A stretch of DNA of 64,000 bases from Cloacibacillus porcorum (GCF_001701045.1 NZ_CP016757.1:1233501-1297500); one strand, 5' to 3'; shown: positions 31,180 to 40,491, counted from the stretch's first letter. A program made the numbers and translations. The notes: generated by a model from the letters alone, not told the origin.

Positions 31180-32718
31180 ATGAAAAGAGAGAATAAGATA
31201 CTTATTATTGACTGCGGTTCACAATATACACAGCTGATAGCCAGACGCGTACGCGAGCTGGGTGTTTACAGCGAGATACTTTTCTGGGATTCACCGATAG
31301 AGAAGCTCAGAGAATCAAATCCGACAGGAATTATAATTTCCGGCGGCCCGCGCAGCGTACTTGACGGCGACGCGCCCGCCGTCCCGATGGAAATCCTTAA
31401 CGCCGGCGTCCCCGTGCTGGGGATATGCTACGGCATGCAGCTGCTGGCGCATCAGTTCGGCGGCGCAGTCGAGCGCGGCAGCTCAGCGGAATATGGGCGC
31501 GCGGCGGTAGAAGTTGATGAGGGACGCCTCTTTACACGCTGCGGCGGCGATAAAAAACTGACGGTCTGGATGAGCCATTGGGATGAGGTAAAGAGACTCC
31601 CAGATGGTTTCAAGGTCACGGCGCGCAGCGAGAGCGGCGCGATGGCGGGCTTTGAATCGCCTGACGGCCGCGTGACGGCACTGCAGTTCCATCCGGAGGT
31701 GGCGCATACGCCTAAGGGACAGGAGATCCTCTCCGCGTTTCTCTTTGATATCTGCGGCTGCACTGCAGACTGGACGCTTGGCAATGAATGGATAGACCAT
31801 GAAATAGAAAAAATACGTGCGAAGGTCGGCGGCGGAAAGGTCATCTGCGGCCTCTCCGGCGGCGTCGATTCGACCGTCTCGGCGGTGATCACGCAGCGCG
31901 CCGTCGGCAGCCAGCTCCACTGTATCTTTGTCGACCACGGGATGCTCCGTAAAGATGAGGGGCGGCAGGTCATGGAGACATACCGCTCGCTGAACCTCAA
32001 TGTGCATTTCGTGGACGCCAGCGAGCGCTTCCTGACCGCCCTCGCCGGAGTGACGGAGCCGGAGCGCAAGCGTAAGATCATCGGCGAACTCTTCATCCGC
32101 GTATTTGAAGAAGAGGCGCGCCGCCTCGGCGGCTCCGACTGGCTGCTGCAGGGGACGATCTACCCCGACGTCGTAGAGAGCGGGCACGGCGGCGGCGGCG
32201 TTATCAAGAGCCACCACAATGTCGGAGGCCTGCCCGACGATATGAAGATGGGACTGCTTGAGCCGCTGCGCGACCTCTTTAAGGACGAAGTGCGCCGCGT
32301 CGGCAAGGTGCTCGGCATTGCGCCGCATTTCCTTGGACGCCACCCCTTCCCCGGACCGGGACTGGCCGTGCGCTGCCTTGGAGAGCTTAAAAAAGAGCGT
32401 CTCGACATTCTGCGTGAGGCGGACGCGATATTTATTGAAGAGACCCGCAAAGCGGGGCTATATGATTCCATCTGGCAGGCCTTCTGCGCTCTGCTGCCGG
32501 TGCGCAGCGTCGGCGTGGTCGGCGACGTGCGCACCTACGGCGAAACGATCGCGCTGCGCGCCGTCTCCTCGCTGGACGCTATGACGGCGGAGTGGGTGCA
32601 TCTGCCCTACGAACTGCTCGACACAGTCTCGCGCCGCATCTGCAACGAAGTCCCGCAGGTCAACCGCGTGGTGCTTGACGTAACCTCCAAGCCTCCGGCA
32701 ACTATTGAGTGGGAGTGA
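31180..32718 (+). CDS. guaA: GMP synthase (glutamine-hydrolysing)
   Basis: A 512-residue enzyme that aminates XMP to GMP. The N-terminal class I amidotransferase has the catalytic Cys in GICYGMQLLAHQ and His/Glu in QFHPEVAHT. The ATP-pyrophosphatase domain has the P-loop GLSGGVDSTVS, and the dimerisation domain ends in IEWE, as is normal. The 3' end is the integration site of an 8-kb mobilizable element: the GAGTGGGAGTGA that encodes Glu-Trp-Glu-stop recurs, with two changes, at 40718-40729. The present last codons therefore probably come from the element. The native terminator now lies at 40749. Confidence 0.97.
   Translation: MKRENKILIIDCGSQYTQLIARRVRELGVYSEILFWDSPIEKLRESNPTGIIISGGPRSVLDGDAPAVPMEILNAGVPVLGICYGMQLLAHQFGGAVERGSSAEYGRAAVEVDEGRLFTRCGGDKKLTVWMSHWDEVKRLPDGFKVTARSESGAMAGFESPDGRVTALQFHPEVAHTPKGQEILSAFLFDICGCTADWTLGNEWIDHEIEKIRAKVGGGKVICGLSGGVDSTVSAVITQRAVGSQLHCIFVDHGMLRKDEGRQVMETYRSLNLNVHFVDASERFLTALAGVTEPERKRKIIGELFIRVFEEEARRLGGSDWLLQGTIYPDVVESGHGGGGVIKSHHNVGGLPDDMKMGLLEPLRDLFKDEVRRVGKVLGIAPHFLGRHPFPGPGLAVRCLGELKKERLDILREADAIFIEETRKAGLYDSIWQAFCALLPVRSVGVVGDVRTYGETIALRAVSSLDAMTAEWVHLPYELLDTVSRRICNEVPQVNRVVLDVTSKPPATIEWE
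32707..32718. repeat. attL of the guaA-integrated element
   Basis: GAGTGGGAGTGA, the last four codons of guaA. The partner GAGTGGGAATAA at 40718-40729 also encodes Glu-Trp-Glu-stop. guaA 3' ends are a known insertion site for mobile elements. Confidence 0.8.
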
Positions 32719-32778
32719 GTTTTTGAAACTCCGAACCCGTTGCGGCACAACGATTTTGCGGTTTTATATCTCTCTTTT

Positions 32779-32795
32779 GATAACGATTTGATAAC
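32779..32795. repeat. Candidate integrase arm site, left
   Basis: GATAACGATTTGATAAC, nearly identical to GATAACAATTTGATAAC at 40599-40615. A pair of direct GATAAC hexamers near each end of the element fits arm-type integrase or excisionase binding sites. Confidence 0.55.
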
Positions 32796-32928
32796 GCTCC
32801 CCATAGGCCGTATCATTCTGTATCCCCAGTGGATTGCGGGTAAAGAATGTTCTTTTGCGGCTTATAAGTGAGGACAACCATATTAGAAAGCCCTTACCGA
32901 TGGCAACGTCGGTAAGGGCTTTTGCTGT

Positions 32929-33462
32929 CTATTCATCAGTATCGGGGCTATCTTTGAGTGCATCCACCAGGAAATCACTCAATTCCTGTGAGGGAACTTT
33001 TGCCCACCGCAGGGTGGTGTCGTACTTGGGGTAGTTGTACCGCCAGCGGTCATAGTCCTCCCTGGTGATCTCCCCGGCCTCCAGCTTCTTGGCCTGCTCC
33101 GCCCAGGCGGACAGCATATCAAGCATATTGGCATAGGTCTTGCCTTTGGATTTGTCCAGACGCAGACAAACCTCGCCGTCAATCTCCCCAATAGTCAGCC
33201 CCCGAATATCCTCCAAAGCAAAGAGGGTGTGCATCAGGCCGATGTCGGTATCTATGTCAGGGACGGTCAGGGCATCAGGGGAAATATCAAAGAAGTCAGC
33301 CAGGGTCTTTGTCAGGTCGGCCTTGGGGGTGCGGCTCCCGGTTTCATACTGTGCCATACGCACATCGGCGGAGCGTTCCGGGAAACCCACCACCATGCCA
33401 AGATACTTCTGTGTGATGCCCTTCATGTTGCGGAAGAAACGAATACGTTCACCAATCGCCAT
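32929..33462 (-). CDS. XRE-family transcriptional regulator of the element
   Basis: A 177-residue regulator. The helix-turn-helix lies at about 3-60 (IRFFRNMKGITQKYLGMVVG, with SADVRMAQYETGSRTPK completing it), then an uncharacterised C-terminus ending DALKDSPDTDE. ATG at 33462 follows TTGGAGTTGG. It is transcribed towards guaA and away from xis-int, so it probably controls excision or its own expression. It may be hit by transcripts reading out of guaA. Confidence 0.75.
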   Translation of the reverse strand: MAIGERIRFFRNMKGITQKYLGMVVGFPERSADVRMAQYETGSRTPKADLTKTLADFFDISPDALTVPDIDTDIGLMHTLFALEDIRGLTIGEIDGEVCLRLDKSKGKTYANMLDMLSAWAEQAKKLEAGEITREDYDRWRYNYPKYDTTLRWAKVPSQELSDFLVDALKDSPDTDE

Positions 33463-33651
33463 AACTGCCAACTCCAATCTATGTAATGGGGACACTTGAA
33501 GTATAACAGATATGTTTAGACCAGTCAAGAGAAAAATAAATAAATTTGTTTATATTTTCTCGTTGGAAGGTCTTGACATAACGGAATAGAGTTAGTATAA
33601 TAGGACTACGTTAAGCAAATAGCGTTAAATCAAAAGAAAGGAGGAATCCAT

Positions 33652-33840
33652 ATGGAGAACAGATTCATCCGGGCGGAAGAAGTTGCGGACGAGCTGGGTG
33701 TATCGAAGCCCTACGCCTATAAACTCATCCGGCAGCTCAACGAAGAATTGAAGGACAAGGGCTTCATCACCATCGCAGGGCGGGTCAACCGCCAGTATTT
33801 CAACGAACGGCTCTACGGGGCCAGAAAGGAAGGGAACTAA
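33652..33840 (+). CDS. xis: Excisionase-like helix-turn-helix protein
   Basis: A 62-residue winged-helix protein, FIRAEEVADELGVSKPYAYK at the start, as in small excisionase/DNA-binding proteins next to Tn916-type integrases. AAAGGAGGAATC precedes ATG. Its stop codon abuts the start of the integrase gene, so the two are coupled. Excision function is inferred from position. Confidence 0.7.
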   Translation: MENRFIRAEEVADELGVSKPYAYKLIRQLNEELKDKGFITIAGRVNRQYFNERLYGARKEGN

Positions 33841-34917
33841 ATGCCAGTCTTTAAGGACGAAGCAAGAGGAACATGGTACGTCATGGTGCGGTATCAGGAC
33901 TGGACGGGGGAGCGCAAACAGAAGTGCAAGCGTGGCTTTGCCACCAAACGGGAGGCCCAGGAGTGGGAGCGCAGTTTCCAGATGCAGACCTCCGGCGACC
34001 TGGATATGACCTTTGAAGCCTTTACCGAGCTTTACACCAAGGATATGAAACCCCGGCTCAAGGAGAACACCTGGCTGACCAAGGAGAACATCATCCAGAA
34101 GAAAATTCTGCCCTACTTTGGCAAGCGGAAGATTAGCGAGATCACCACCAAGGACGTGATCGCATGGCAGAACGAGTTGCTGGCCTACCGGGACGAGAAG
34201 CGCAAGCCCTACTCGGCTACCTACCTCAAAACCCTGCACAACCAGCTTAGCGCCATCTTCAATCACGCTGTCCGCTTCTATGAGCTGCGCTCCAATCCCG
34301 CCGCCAAGGCTGGGAACATGGGGTCAGAGGAACGGAAGGAAATGCTGTTCTGGACGAAAGCGGAGTACCAGAAGTTTGCAGATGCCATGATGGACAAGCC
34401 CGTTTCCTACTACGCCTTTGAAATGCTCTACTGGTGTGGTATTCGGGAGGGGGAACTGCTGGCCCTGACCCCGGCAGACTTTGACTTTGAGGCCGGGACG
34501 GTGAAAATCAGCAAGTCCTATCAGCGGCTCCACGGCAAGGACGTCATTACCACGCCAAAGACGAAGAAAAGCAACCGCACCATTAAAATGCCCAACTTCC
34601 TCTGTGACGAGATGAAGGATTACCTGGGGATGCTCTACGGTATCAAGAAGAAGGAGCGCATTTTCACCATCACGAAAAGCTATCTCCACCATGAGATGGA
34701 CAGAGGGGCGAAGTCGGCAGGGGTCAAGCGTATCAGAATCCACGACCTCCGGCATTCGCACATCTCACTTCTGATTGACATGGGCTTCTCCGCTGTGGCG
34801 ATTGCTGACCGTGTGGGGCATGAGAGTATCGAGATCACCTATCGCTATGCCCACCTGTTTCCGTCCAAGCAGACGGAAATGGCAGACAAATTGGACTTTG
34901 AAAGGATGGGAGCGTAA
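33841..34917 (+). CDS. int: Tyrosine integrase of the guaA element (Tn916 type)
   Basis: A 358-residue tyrosine recombinase. The N-terminal arm-binding domain is of the AP2-like type (GTWYVMVRYQDWTGERKQK), followed by a SAM-like core-binding domain (about 65-165). The catalytic residues are Arg in YWCGIREGELLAL, His-x-x-Arg in RIHDLRHSHIS, His in DRVGHESIE and Tyr in TYRYAHLFP. It lies between xis and the MobC-like gene, with a one-base overlap at the latter. It is distinct from the P4-type integrase of the tmRNA island. Confidence 0.92.
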   Translation: MPVFKDEARGTWYVMVRYQDWTGERKQKCKRGFATKREAQEWERSFQMQTSGDLDMTFEAFTELYTKDMKPRLKENTWLTKENIIQKKILPYFGKRKISEITTKDVIAWQNELLAYRDEKRKPYSATYLKTLHNQLSAIFNHAVRFYELRSNPAAKAGNMGSEERKEMLFWTKAEYQKFADAMMDKPVSYYAFEMLYWCGIREGELLALTPADFDFEAGTVKISKSYQRLHGKDVITTPKTKKSNRTIKMPNFLCDEMKDYLGMLYGIKKKERIFTITKSYLHHEMDRGAKSAGVKRIRIHDLRHSHISLLIDMGFSAVAIADRVGHESIEITYRYAHLFPSKQTEMADKLDFERMGA

Positions 34918-35237
34918 TGTCAGCTAAGAATTTGGACACTCACAACCGCTGGAGGAACAAGACCGTGGCCTTCCGGGTATCCCCGGAGGAAAACAAGCAG
35001 ATTGACGCCGCTGTGCGGCTCTCTGGCCTGACGAAGCAGGACTACATCACCCGGCGGCTCTTAGACCGGGCCGTGGTGGTGCAGGGCAATCCCAGGGTCT
35101 ACAAGGCCCTGCGTGACCAACTCGCCGCCGTCCTGGGGGAACTGCGGCGCATTGAGGCCGGGGGCGACGTGGGGGATGAACTTCTCGCCACCATTGACCT
35201 TATCTCAGTGACGCTGGGCGGCATGAAGGAGGATTGA
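34917..35237 (+). CDS. MobC-like mobilization protein
   Basis: A 106-residue protein with a ribbon-helix-helix-like N-terminus (KTVAFRVSPEENKQIDAAV) and the following helical region, as in plasmid mobilization relaxosome proteins. Its ATG overlaps the integrase stop. It would help the relaxase at oriT. Assignment rests on general pattern and context. Confidence 0.65.
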   Translation: MSAKNLDTHNRWRNKTVAFRVSPEENKQIDAAVRLSGLTKQDYITRRLLDRAVVVQGNPRVYKALRDQLAAVLGELRRIEAGGDVGDELLATIDLISVTLGGMKED

Positions 35238-35244
35238 TAGATTG

Positions 35245-36399
35245 ATGGATTCCAGAGAAACGAAAAGGACTGTCCCGGTTCCGTCTGTTGGCGCAGACGG
35301 GGAACAGCCCAATTCTCAAACAACTACCCAAAGTATAGCAGAGGAAACGGCTGAAAACAACCCCCAAGAGAAAGATTTAGAGGAAATGCTCCGGGATATG
35401 CGGCGCATGAACGACCCAGCCTACCTCCACACAGTTTCCATGAACGACCTTTACCAGAACATCTACCAGAGCAGACCGCCCGTAATAGACGGTCTGCTCT
35501 ACCCTGGGACGTACCTCTTTGCGGGAGCGCCCAAGGTGGGCAAGTCGTTCCTGATGGCCCAGCTTGCCTACCATGTCAGCATGGGCCTCCCCCTGTGGGG
35601 CTACCCTGTCCACAAGGGGACTGTCCTCTATCTGGCGTTGGAGGACGACCACCGCCGCTTGCAGGGGCGGCTATACCGAATGTTCGGCACAGAGGGCACC
35701 GACAATCTGCTCTTTGCGGTCTACGCCAAACAGCTTGGCGTTGGCCTGGAGGAACAGCTAAAGAAGTTCGTCCGGGAACACCCGAACACCAAGCTGATTA
35801 TCATTGACACCCTCCAGAAAATCCGGGAGGCTGGTGGGGATAAGTACAGCTACGCCAACGATTACGAGGTGGTGGGTAAGCTGAAACGCCTTGCCGATGA
35901 TTGCGGCGTCTGCCTCCTGCTGGTACACCACACTCGAAAGCAACAGGCAGATGACAAATTCGATATGATCTCCGGCACCAACGGTCTGCTGGGAGCGGCG
36001 GACGGGGCCTTTCTTCTTCAAAAGGAGAAGCGGACAGACGGCAGCGCCGTTCTGGACGTGGCCGGGCGTGACCAGCAAGACCAGCGATTCTATCTTACCA
36101 GGGACAAGGAACGGCTGATATGGACGCTGGAGCGTACGGAAACGGAGGCATGGACAGAGCCGCCCGACCCGGTGCTGGAGGCCATAGCCGCCCTTGTGAC
36201 GGCGGAGAAGCCGACCTGGGGTGGTACGGCCACCGAGCTGGTAGCGGCGCTCCAGACCGACATGAAGCCCAACGCCCTGGCGATGCGGCTAAACGTCCGG
36301 GCCGGGAAGCTGCTGATAGACTACCACATCCGCTATGAGAACAGCAGGAGCCACGCCGGGAGAAGTATCAGCCTGACGCTGGAACCGTCCCAGGCGTGA
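35245..36399 (+). CDS. RepA-like AAA ATPase
   Basis: A 384-residue RecA-fold ATPase of the AAA_25/RepA helicase type. Walker A is in GAPKVGKSFLMAQLAYH, Walker B in KLIIIDTLQKIRE, and LLLVHHTRKQ follows. Such genes occur in mobilizable elements and may support transient replication after excision. ATG at 35245 follows AAGGAGG; TTG at 35242 is an alternative. The C-terminal region is a winged-helix-like tail. Confidence 0.8.
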   Translation: MDSRETKRTVPVPSVGADGEQPNSQTTTQSIAEETAENNPQEKDLEEMLRDMRRMNDPAYLHTVSMNDLYQNIYQSRPPVIDGLLYPGTYLFAGAPKVGKSFLMAQLAYHVSMGLPLWGYPVHKGTVLYLALEDDHRRLQGRLYRMFGTEGTDNLLFAVYAKQLGVGLEEQLKKFVREHPNTKLIIIDTLQKIREAGGDKYSYANDYEVVGKLKRLADDCGVCLLLVHHTRKQQADDKFDMISGTNGLLGAADGAFLLQKEKRTDGSAVLDVAGRDQQDQRFYLTRDKERLIWTLERTETEAWTEPPDPVLEAIAALVTAEKPTWGGTATELVAALQTDMKPNALAMRLNVRAGKLLIDYHIRYENSRSHAGRSISLTLEPSQA

Positions 36400-36470
36400 C
36401 GACCGTGACGGCTGTGACGGCTTTTTTGAGAGTGGCGGCGGTGTCTGAAACATCGTCACGGTCGTCACGG
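36397..36470. repeat. Inverted repeat after the RepA-like gene
   Basis: GTGACGACCGTGAC (36397-36410) is the exact reverse complement of GTCACGGTCGTCAC (36457-36470). Further GTGACGG units (GTGACGGCTGTGACGG and GTCACGGCTGTCACGG) extend both arms. It could be a terminator-like structure, iterons or a protein-binding site linked to replication or transfer. The arm begins in the last codon of the ATPase gene. Confidence 0.6.
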
Positions 36471-36618
36471 CTGTCACGGGGAGCAGCAAAGTTTAGGCGG
36501 GGTGCAGGGTGCCCTTTTCAAAGGGCGGCCCTGCTGGGGGAGGCAACCGCAGTTGCCGGGGGCAAAGCCCCCACACCCCCTCGGAGAGCCCACGACACTT
36601 TGCAGACCGAAGGGATGA

Positions 36619-36644
36619 AAGTGTCATAGTAGGTTATTACACTT
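36619..36644 (+). other. oriT: Candidate origin of transfer (oriT) for the MobV relaxase
   Basis: Imperfect inverted repeat AAGTGT...ACACTT enclosing ATAGTAGGTTAT, about 75 bp upstream of the relaxase gene. pMV158-type (MobV) origins have a similar hairpin with a nick in TAGTGTG/TTAT; the matching point here would be between G36633 and T36634. An 18-bp perfect palindrome CACTTCCTGCAGGAAGTG (36640-36657) overlaps its right side. Position and pattern agree, but this is inference. The rest of 36471-36719 is GC-rich with small hairpins and no gene. Confidence 0.55.
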
Positions 36645-36719
36645 CCTGCAGGAAGTGCCTCCCCCGAACCCCCGTCCTCTTTCAACAACCCAACATCTGA
36701 AACAGGAGGATTTTTGCCT

Positions 36720-38063
36720 ATGGCGAGAGGCGACGGTATTGACCGTACCAACGCAAGAAATATGAGGCTGACCGAAACCAAGATCGGTAACACCCAGCAG
36801 CACAACGAGCGTGAGAAGGATTCCTATGTCAATCAGGACATTGTACTGGAGCGGACGCCGCTCAATGTCCATTTCAAAACCCCGTCTGCCGGGTATCGGG
36901 AGATGTTTGCTCAAATGGAGGCCGACGGCGTGATCTCCACCCGTGGCATCAAGGAGGATGCCTTTCGATACGGTGAGTTGGTCTTTGATGTAAACTCCGC
37001 TTACTTCTACAATCACGGCGGGTATGACTTCGCAAAACAATTTTACACCGAAGCCTATAAAGCCGCAATCAAAATCGTGGGCGGAGAGCAGTATATTTTG
37101 TCGGCGGTCATGCACGCTGACGAGCGCAACCGGGCCATGTCCGAGGCGCTGGGGGAGGACGTGTACCACTACCACCTCCATGTGGTTTATATCCCGGTAG
37201 TGGAGAAGGAGATACGCTGGACAAAGCGGTGCAAGGACAAGTCCCTGGTGGGCAAGGTCAAGGAAACGATCATGCAGGTGAGCATGAGCAAGAAGTGGGC
37301 GTCCAAGCCCATTCTGGACGAAACTACCGGGGAGCCGTTACGCACAGCTAAGGGCAAACCCGTTCTACGAAAGTCGTACAGTGTCCTGCAAGATGATTTC
37401 TTTGAGCATATGCGCTCCGCTGGCTATGACGATGTAGAGCGTGGGGAACGTGGTAGTTCCGAAGAACATTTGACTGTTACGCAGTTCAAGACGGAGCGTG
37501 AGCAGGAACGGCTTGCACAGCTTCAAGAGGTGTCGGCGCTGGCCCAGGTTGAGGCCGACAAAAAGAATAAGGAGGCAGCATCAGCTGAGAAGAAAGCGGC
37601 CCAGGCCAGGGCTAAGCTGGACGATGTAGCGCCCTTGCTCAAGGGCATGGAGAAACTGGCGGCGGACTTCTCCGACGACCCGGAGCGGACGCTGCCGGAG
37701 GCGGGGCCGCTGGAATCGGCCAAGTCCTACCGGGAGAAAAAGGCCAAGCCCCTTTGGGAGAAGATCGTCAAGGTGCTGCGCTCCGTCTACCGGGCCTACT
37801 TCGACCTCAAGAGCAAGTTTGAGCGGTTGCAGAGCGCCTATGATCGTGAGGTCAGTAAGAACGGCTCCCTGTCAGCCAGGATTTATGAGGTTTGTGCCGA
37901 GAGGGACGGCTTGAAAGGGCAAGTCAGGGACTATGAGCGGGTCAGACGGGCCATTGGCCCGGAACAGGCGGACAGGATACTGGAGGCAGCTTACCAGCAG
38001 GAACAGGTCGAAAAGGAGCAGAAATGGGGTGCAAGGTCAAAAATAAGGGTAGGCGCACGATAA
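36720..38063 (+). CDS. mob: MobV-type relaxase (plasmid recombination enzyme, Mob/Pre family)
   Basis: A 447-residue relaxase. The N-terminal domain has the conserved start NARNMRLTETKIGNTQQHNE and the metal-binding HxHxHxV-like motif YHYHLHVVYIP of the Mob_Pre family. The C-terminal half is a long coiled coil (about 250-300 and 350-440). It nicks oriT and pilots the element's strand through a helper conjugation channel. ATG at 36720 follows CAGGAGG; TTG at 36714 is an alternative. Confidence 0.88.
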   Translation: MARGDGIDRTNARNMRLTETKIGNTQQHNEREKDSYVNQDIVLERTPLNVHFKTPSAGYREMFAQMEADGVISTRGIKEDAFRYGELVFDVNSAYFYNHGGYDFAKQFYTEAYKAAIKIVGGEQYILSAVMHADERNRAMSEALGEDVYHYHLHVVYIPVVEKEIRWTKRCKDKSLVGKVKETIMQVSMSKKWASKPILDETTGEPLRTAKGKPVLRKSYSVLQDDFFEHMRSAGYDDVERGERGSSEEHLTVTQFKTEREQERLAQLQEVSALAQVEADKKNKEAASAEKKAAQARAKLDDVAPLLKGMEKLAADFSDDPERTLPEAGPLESAKSYREKKAKPLWEKIVKVLRSVYRAYFDLKSKFERLQSAYDREVSKNGSLSARIYEVCAERDGLKGQVRDYERVRRAIGPEQADRILEAAYQQEQVEKEQKWGARSKIRVGAR

Positions 38064-38086
38064 TCACAAAAAATGGAGGTAATTTC

Positions 38087-38201
38087 ATGGAAAAGTACAT
38101 CTTTGACGAGGGCAACGGTCTGTGGTATGAGTTGCAGAGGGACTAACAATATTCGGGCGTGTGCGGCGGAAATCGTGGACACAGAAATTATTTGCGCATG
38201 A
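38087..38201 (+). pseudogene. tnpV remnant with internal deletion
   Basis: ATG at 38087 (GGAGG upstream) encodes MEKYIFDEGNGLWYELQ, the start of the small TnpV protein found on Clostridiales mobile elements, then stops at 38144. In another frame NIRACAAEIVDTEIICA, the C-terminus of the same protein, follows up to TGA at 38201. The middle (about 80 residues) is missing. This is a deletion scar, not a working gene. Confidence 0.7.
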
Positions 38202-38269
38202 GGCCCCAAATCGGAGGGTGTCCCGGTGAATGCCCTCCTGATTTATTTGGGACAGCGGGTAAAAACTTC

Positions 38270-38298
38270 TTGCATTTTAGAGTGTGCTATGCTATACT
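38270..38298 (+). promoter_or_regulatory. tet(W) promoter
   Basis: TTGCAT at 38270-38275 and TATACT at 38293-38298 with a 17-bp spacer. It lies ahead of the leader peptide and attenuator hairpins that precede tet(W). Confidence 0.75.
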
Positions 38299-38330
38299 GC
38301 TGTCATCCTGATTTGAGGAGTCTATTCAAC

Positions 38331-38354
38331 ATGCGGCAAGGTATTCTTAAATAA
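38331..38354 (+). CDS. tet(W) leader peptide
   Basis: A seven-residue frame, MRQGILK, 33 bp after the -10 box and upstream of the resistance gene. The same short peptide occurs in the leader of ribosomal-protection tet genes such as tet(M), where drug-stalled or slowed translation is thought to prevent premature termination. The 3' half of the peptide gene (GGTATTCTTAAATAA) can pair with TTTAAGAATGC about 60 bp downstream. Confidence 0.65.
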   Translation: MRQGILK

Positions 38355-38501
38355 AATTTGATAATGGGCACAAAAATAATTGCCCCTTGCAGGGGCTTGG
38401 TTTTTGTACCCAATTTAAGAATGCTTTTGCCTTTTTATCAAATATCGTGACGGATAACGGCTCATGTTAGCTGAATGCGTTTCTATGTATCCGAAGTCAT
38501 G

Positions 38502-38540
38502 ATCCCCAGCGGTAAAAGTATTTGCCGCTGGGGATTTTTG
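38502..38540 (+). terminator. Attenuator hairpin ahead of tet(W)
   Basis: ATCCCCAGCGG (38502-38512) pairs perfectly with CCGCTGGGGAT (38525-38535) and is followed by TTTTTG. It lies about 30 bp upstream of the tet(W) start. With the leader peptide it forms the transcription-attenuation unit known for this gene class. Other pairings are possible between 38355 and 38460. Confidence 0.75.
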
Positions 38541-38571
38541 CGCCCTTTTGGGCCTTGTATGGAGGATAGAC

Positions 38572-40491
38572 ATGAACATTATCAATATCGGGATTCTTGC
38601 CCATGTAGATGCGGGCAAGACGACACTGACAGAAAGCCTGCTGTATGCCAGCGGAACCATTTCAGAGCCGGGGAGCGTCGAAAAAGGGACAACGAGAACG
38701 GACACTATGTTTTTGGAGCGGCAGCGTGGAATTACCATTCAAACGGCAGTCACTTCTTTCCAGTGGCACAGTTGTAAAGTCAACATTGTGGATACTCCCG
38801 GCCACATGGATTTCTTGGCAGAGGTATACCGCTCTCTGGCCGTTTTGGACGGGGCCATCTTGGTGCTCTCCGCTAAAGATGGCGTGCAGGCCCAGACCCG
38901 AGTTCTGTTCCATGCCCTACGGAAATTGAACATCCCCACCATTATCTTTATCAACAAGATCGACCAGGTTGACATTGATTTGGAGGGCGTATATCAGTCT
39001 GTTCGGGATAAGCTCTCCGCCGATATTATCATCAAGCAGACGGTATCGCTGTCCCCGGAAATAGTTCTGGAGGAAAATACCGACATAGAAGCATGGGATG
39101 CGGTCATCGAAAATAACGATGCATTATTGGAAAAGTATATCGCAGGAGAACCAATCAGCCAGGAAAAACTTGCGCGGGAGGAACAGCGGCGGGTTCAAGA
39201 AGCCTCCCTGTTTCCGGTCTATCATGGCAGCGCCAAAAAGGGCCTTGGCATTCAACCGTTGATGGATGCGGTGACAGGACTGTTCCAACCGATTGGGGAA
39301 CAGGGGAGCGCCACCCTATGCGGCAGCGTTTTCAAGGTTGAGTACACCGATTGCGGCCAGCGGCGTGTCTATCTGCGGCTATACAGCGGAACGCTGCGCC
39401 TGCGGGATACGGTGGCCCTGGCCGGGAGAGAAAAGCTGAAAATCACAGAGATGCGTATTCCATCCAAAGGGGAAATTGTTCGGACAGACACCGCTTATCC
39501 GGGCGAAATTGTTATCCTTCCCAGCGACAGCGTGAGGTTAAACGATGTATTAGGGGATCAAACCCGGCTCCCTCGTAAAAGGTGGCGCGAGGCCCCCCTC
39601 CCCATGCTGCGGACGACGATTGCGCCGAAAACGGCAGCGCAAAGAGAACGGCTGCTGGACGCTCTTACGCAACTTGCGGATACTGACCCGCTTTTGCGCT
39701 GCGAAGTGGATTCCATCACCCATGAGATCATTCTTTCTTTTTTGGGACGGGTGCAGTTGGAGGTCGTTTCCGCTTTGCTGTCGGAAAAATACAAGATTGA
39801 AACAGTGGTAAAGGAACCCACCGTCATTTATATGGAGCGGCCGCTCAAAGCAGCCAGCCACACCATCCATATCGAGGTGCCGCCCAACCCGTTTTGGGCA
39901 TCTATCGGACTGTCTGTTACACCACTCCCGCTTGGCTCCGGCGTACAATACGAGAGCCGGGTTTCGCTGGGATACTTGAACCAGAGTTTTCAAAACGCTG
40001 TCAGGGATGGTATCCGTTACGGGCTGGAGCAGGGCTTGTTCGGCTGGAACGTAACGGACTGTAAGATTTGCTTTGAATACGGGCTTTATTACAGTCCAGT
40101 CAGCACGCCGGCGGACTTCCGCTCATTGGCCCCGATTGTATTGGAACAGGCATTGAAGGAATCGGGGACGCAGCTGCTGGAACCTTATCTCTCCTTCACC
40201 CTCTATGCGCCCCAGGAATACCTTTCCAGGGCTTATCATGATGCACCGAAATACTGTGCCACCATCGAAACGGCCCAGGTAAAAAAGGATGAAGTTGTCT
40301 TTACTGGCGAGATTCCCGCCCGCTGTATACAGGCATACCGTACTGATCTGGCCTTTTACACCAACGGGCAGAGCGTATGCCTTACAGAGCTAAAAGGGTA
40401 TCAGGCCGCTGTCGGCCAGCCGGTCATCCAGCCCCGCCGTCCAAACAACCGTTTGGATAAGGTGCGCCATATGTTCAGTAAGATTCCTTGA
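38572..40491 (+). CDS. tet(W): Tetracycline resistance ribosomal protection protein Tet(W)
   Basis: A 639-residue elongation-factor-G-like GTPase that removes tetracycline from the ribosome. G1 is [10 protein letters not shown]3 is [13 protein letters not shown]4 is NKID. The sequence closely follows the Tet(W) I remember (for example [20 protein letters not shown] and [20 protein letters not shown]) rather than Tet(O) or Tet(M), and the length equals that of Tet(W). The start is ATG at 38572 with GGAGG seven bases upstream; TTG at 38548 would be eight codons longer and has no ribosome site. Mosaic structure with other tet alleles cannot be excluded without alignment. It is the cargo of the guaA element. 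Confidence 0.95.
   Translation: MNIINIGILAHVDAGKTTLTESLLYASGTISEPGSVEKGTTRTDTMFLERQRGITIQTAVTSFQWHSCKVNIVDTPGHMDFLAEVYRSLAVLDGAILVLSAKDGVQAQTRVLFHALRKLNIPTIIFINKIDQVDIDLEGVYQSVRDKLSADIIIKQTVSLSPEIVLEENTDIEAWDAVIENNDALLEKYIAGEPISQEKLAREEQRRVQEASLFPVYHGSAKKGLGIQPLMDAVTGLFQPIGEQGSATLCGSVFKVEYTDCGQRRVYLRLYSGTLRLRDTVALAGREKLKITEMRIPSKGEIVRTDTAYPGEIVILPSDSVRLNDVLGDQTRLPRKRWREAPLPMLRTTIAPKTAAQRERLLDALTQLADTDPLLRCEVDSITHEIILSFLGRVQLEVVSALLSEKYKIETVVKEPTVIYMERPLKAASHTIHIEVPPNPFWASIGLSVTPLPLGSGVQYESRVSLGYLNQSFQNAVRDGIRYGLEQGLFGWNVTDCKICFEYGLYYSPVSTPADFRSLAPIVLEQALKESGTQLLEPYLSFTLYAPQEYLSRAYHDAPKYCATIETAQVKKDEVVFTGEIPARCIQAYRTDLAFYTNGQSVCLTELKGYQAAVGQPVIQPRRPNNRLDKVRHMFSKIP

Noticed and set aside
38548-38571. 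TTG start eight codons upstream of tet(W)
   Set aside because: It falls in the attenuator's downstream arm, has no ribosome site, and would exceed the usual 639-residue length.
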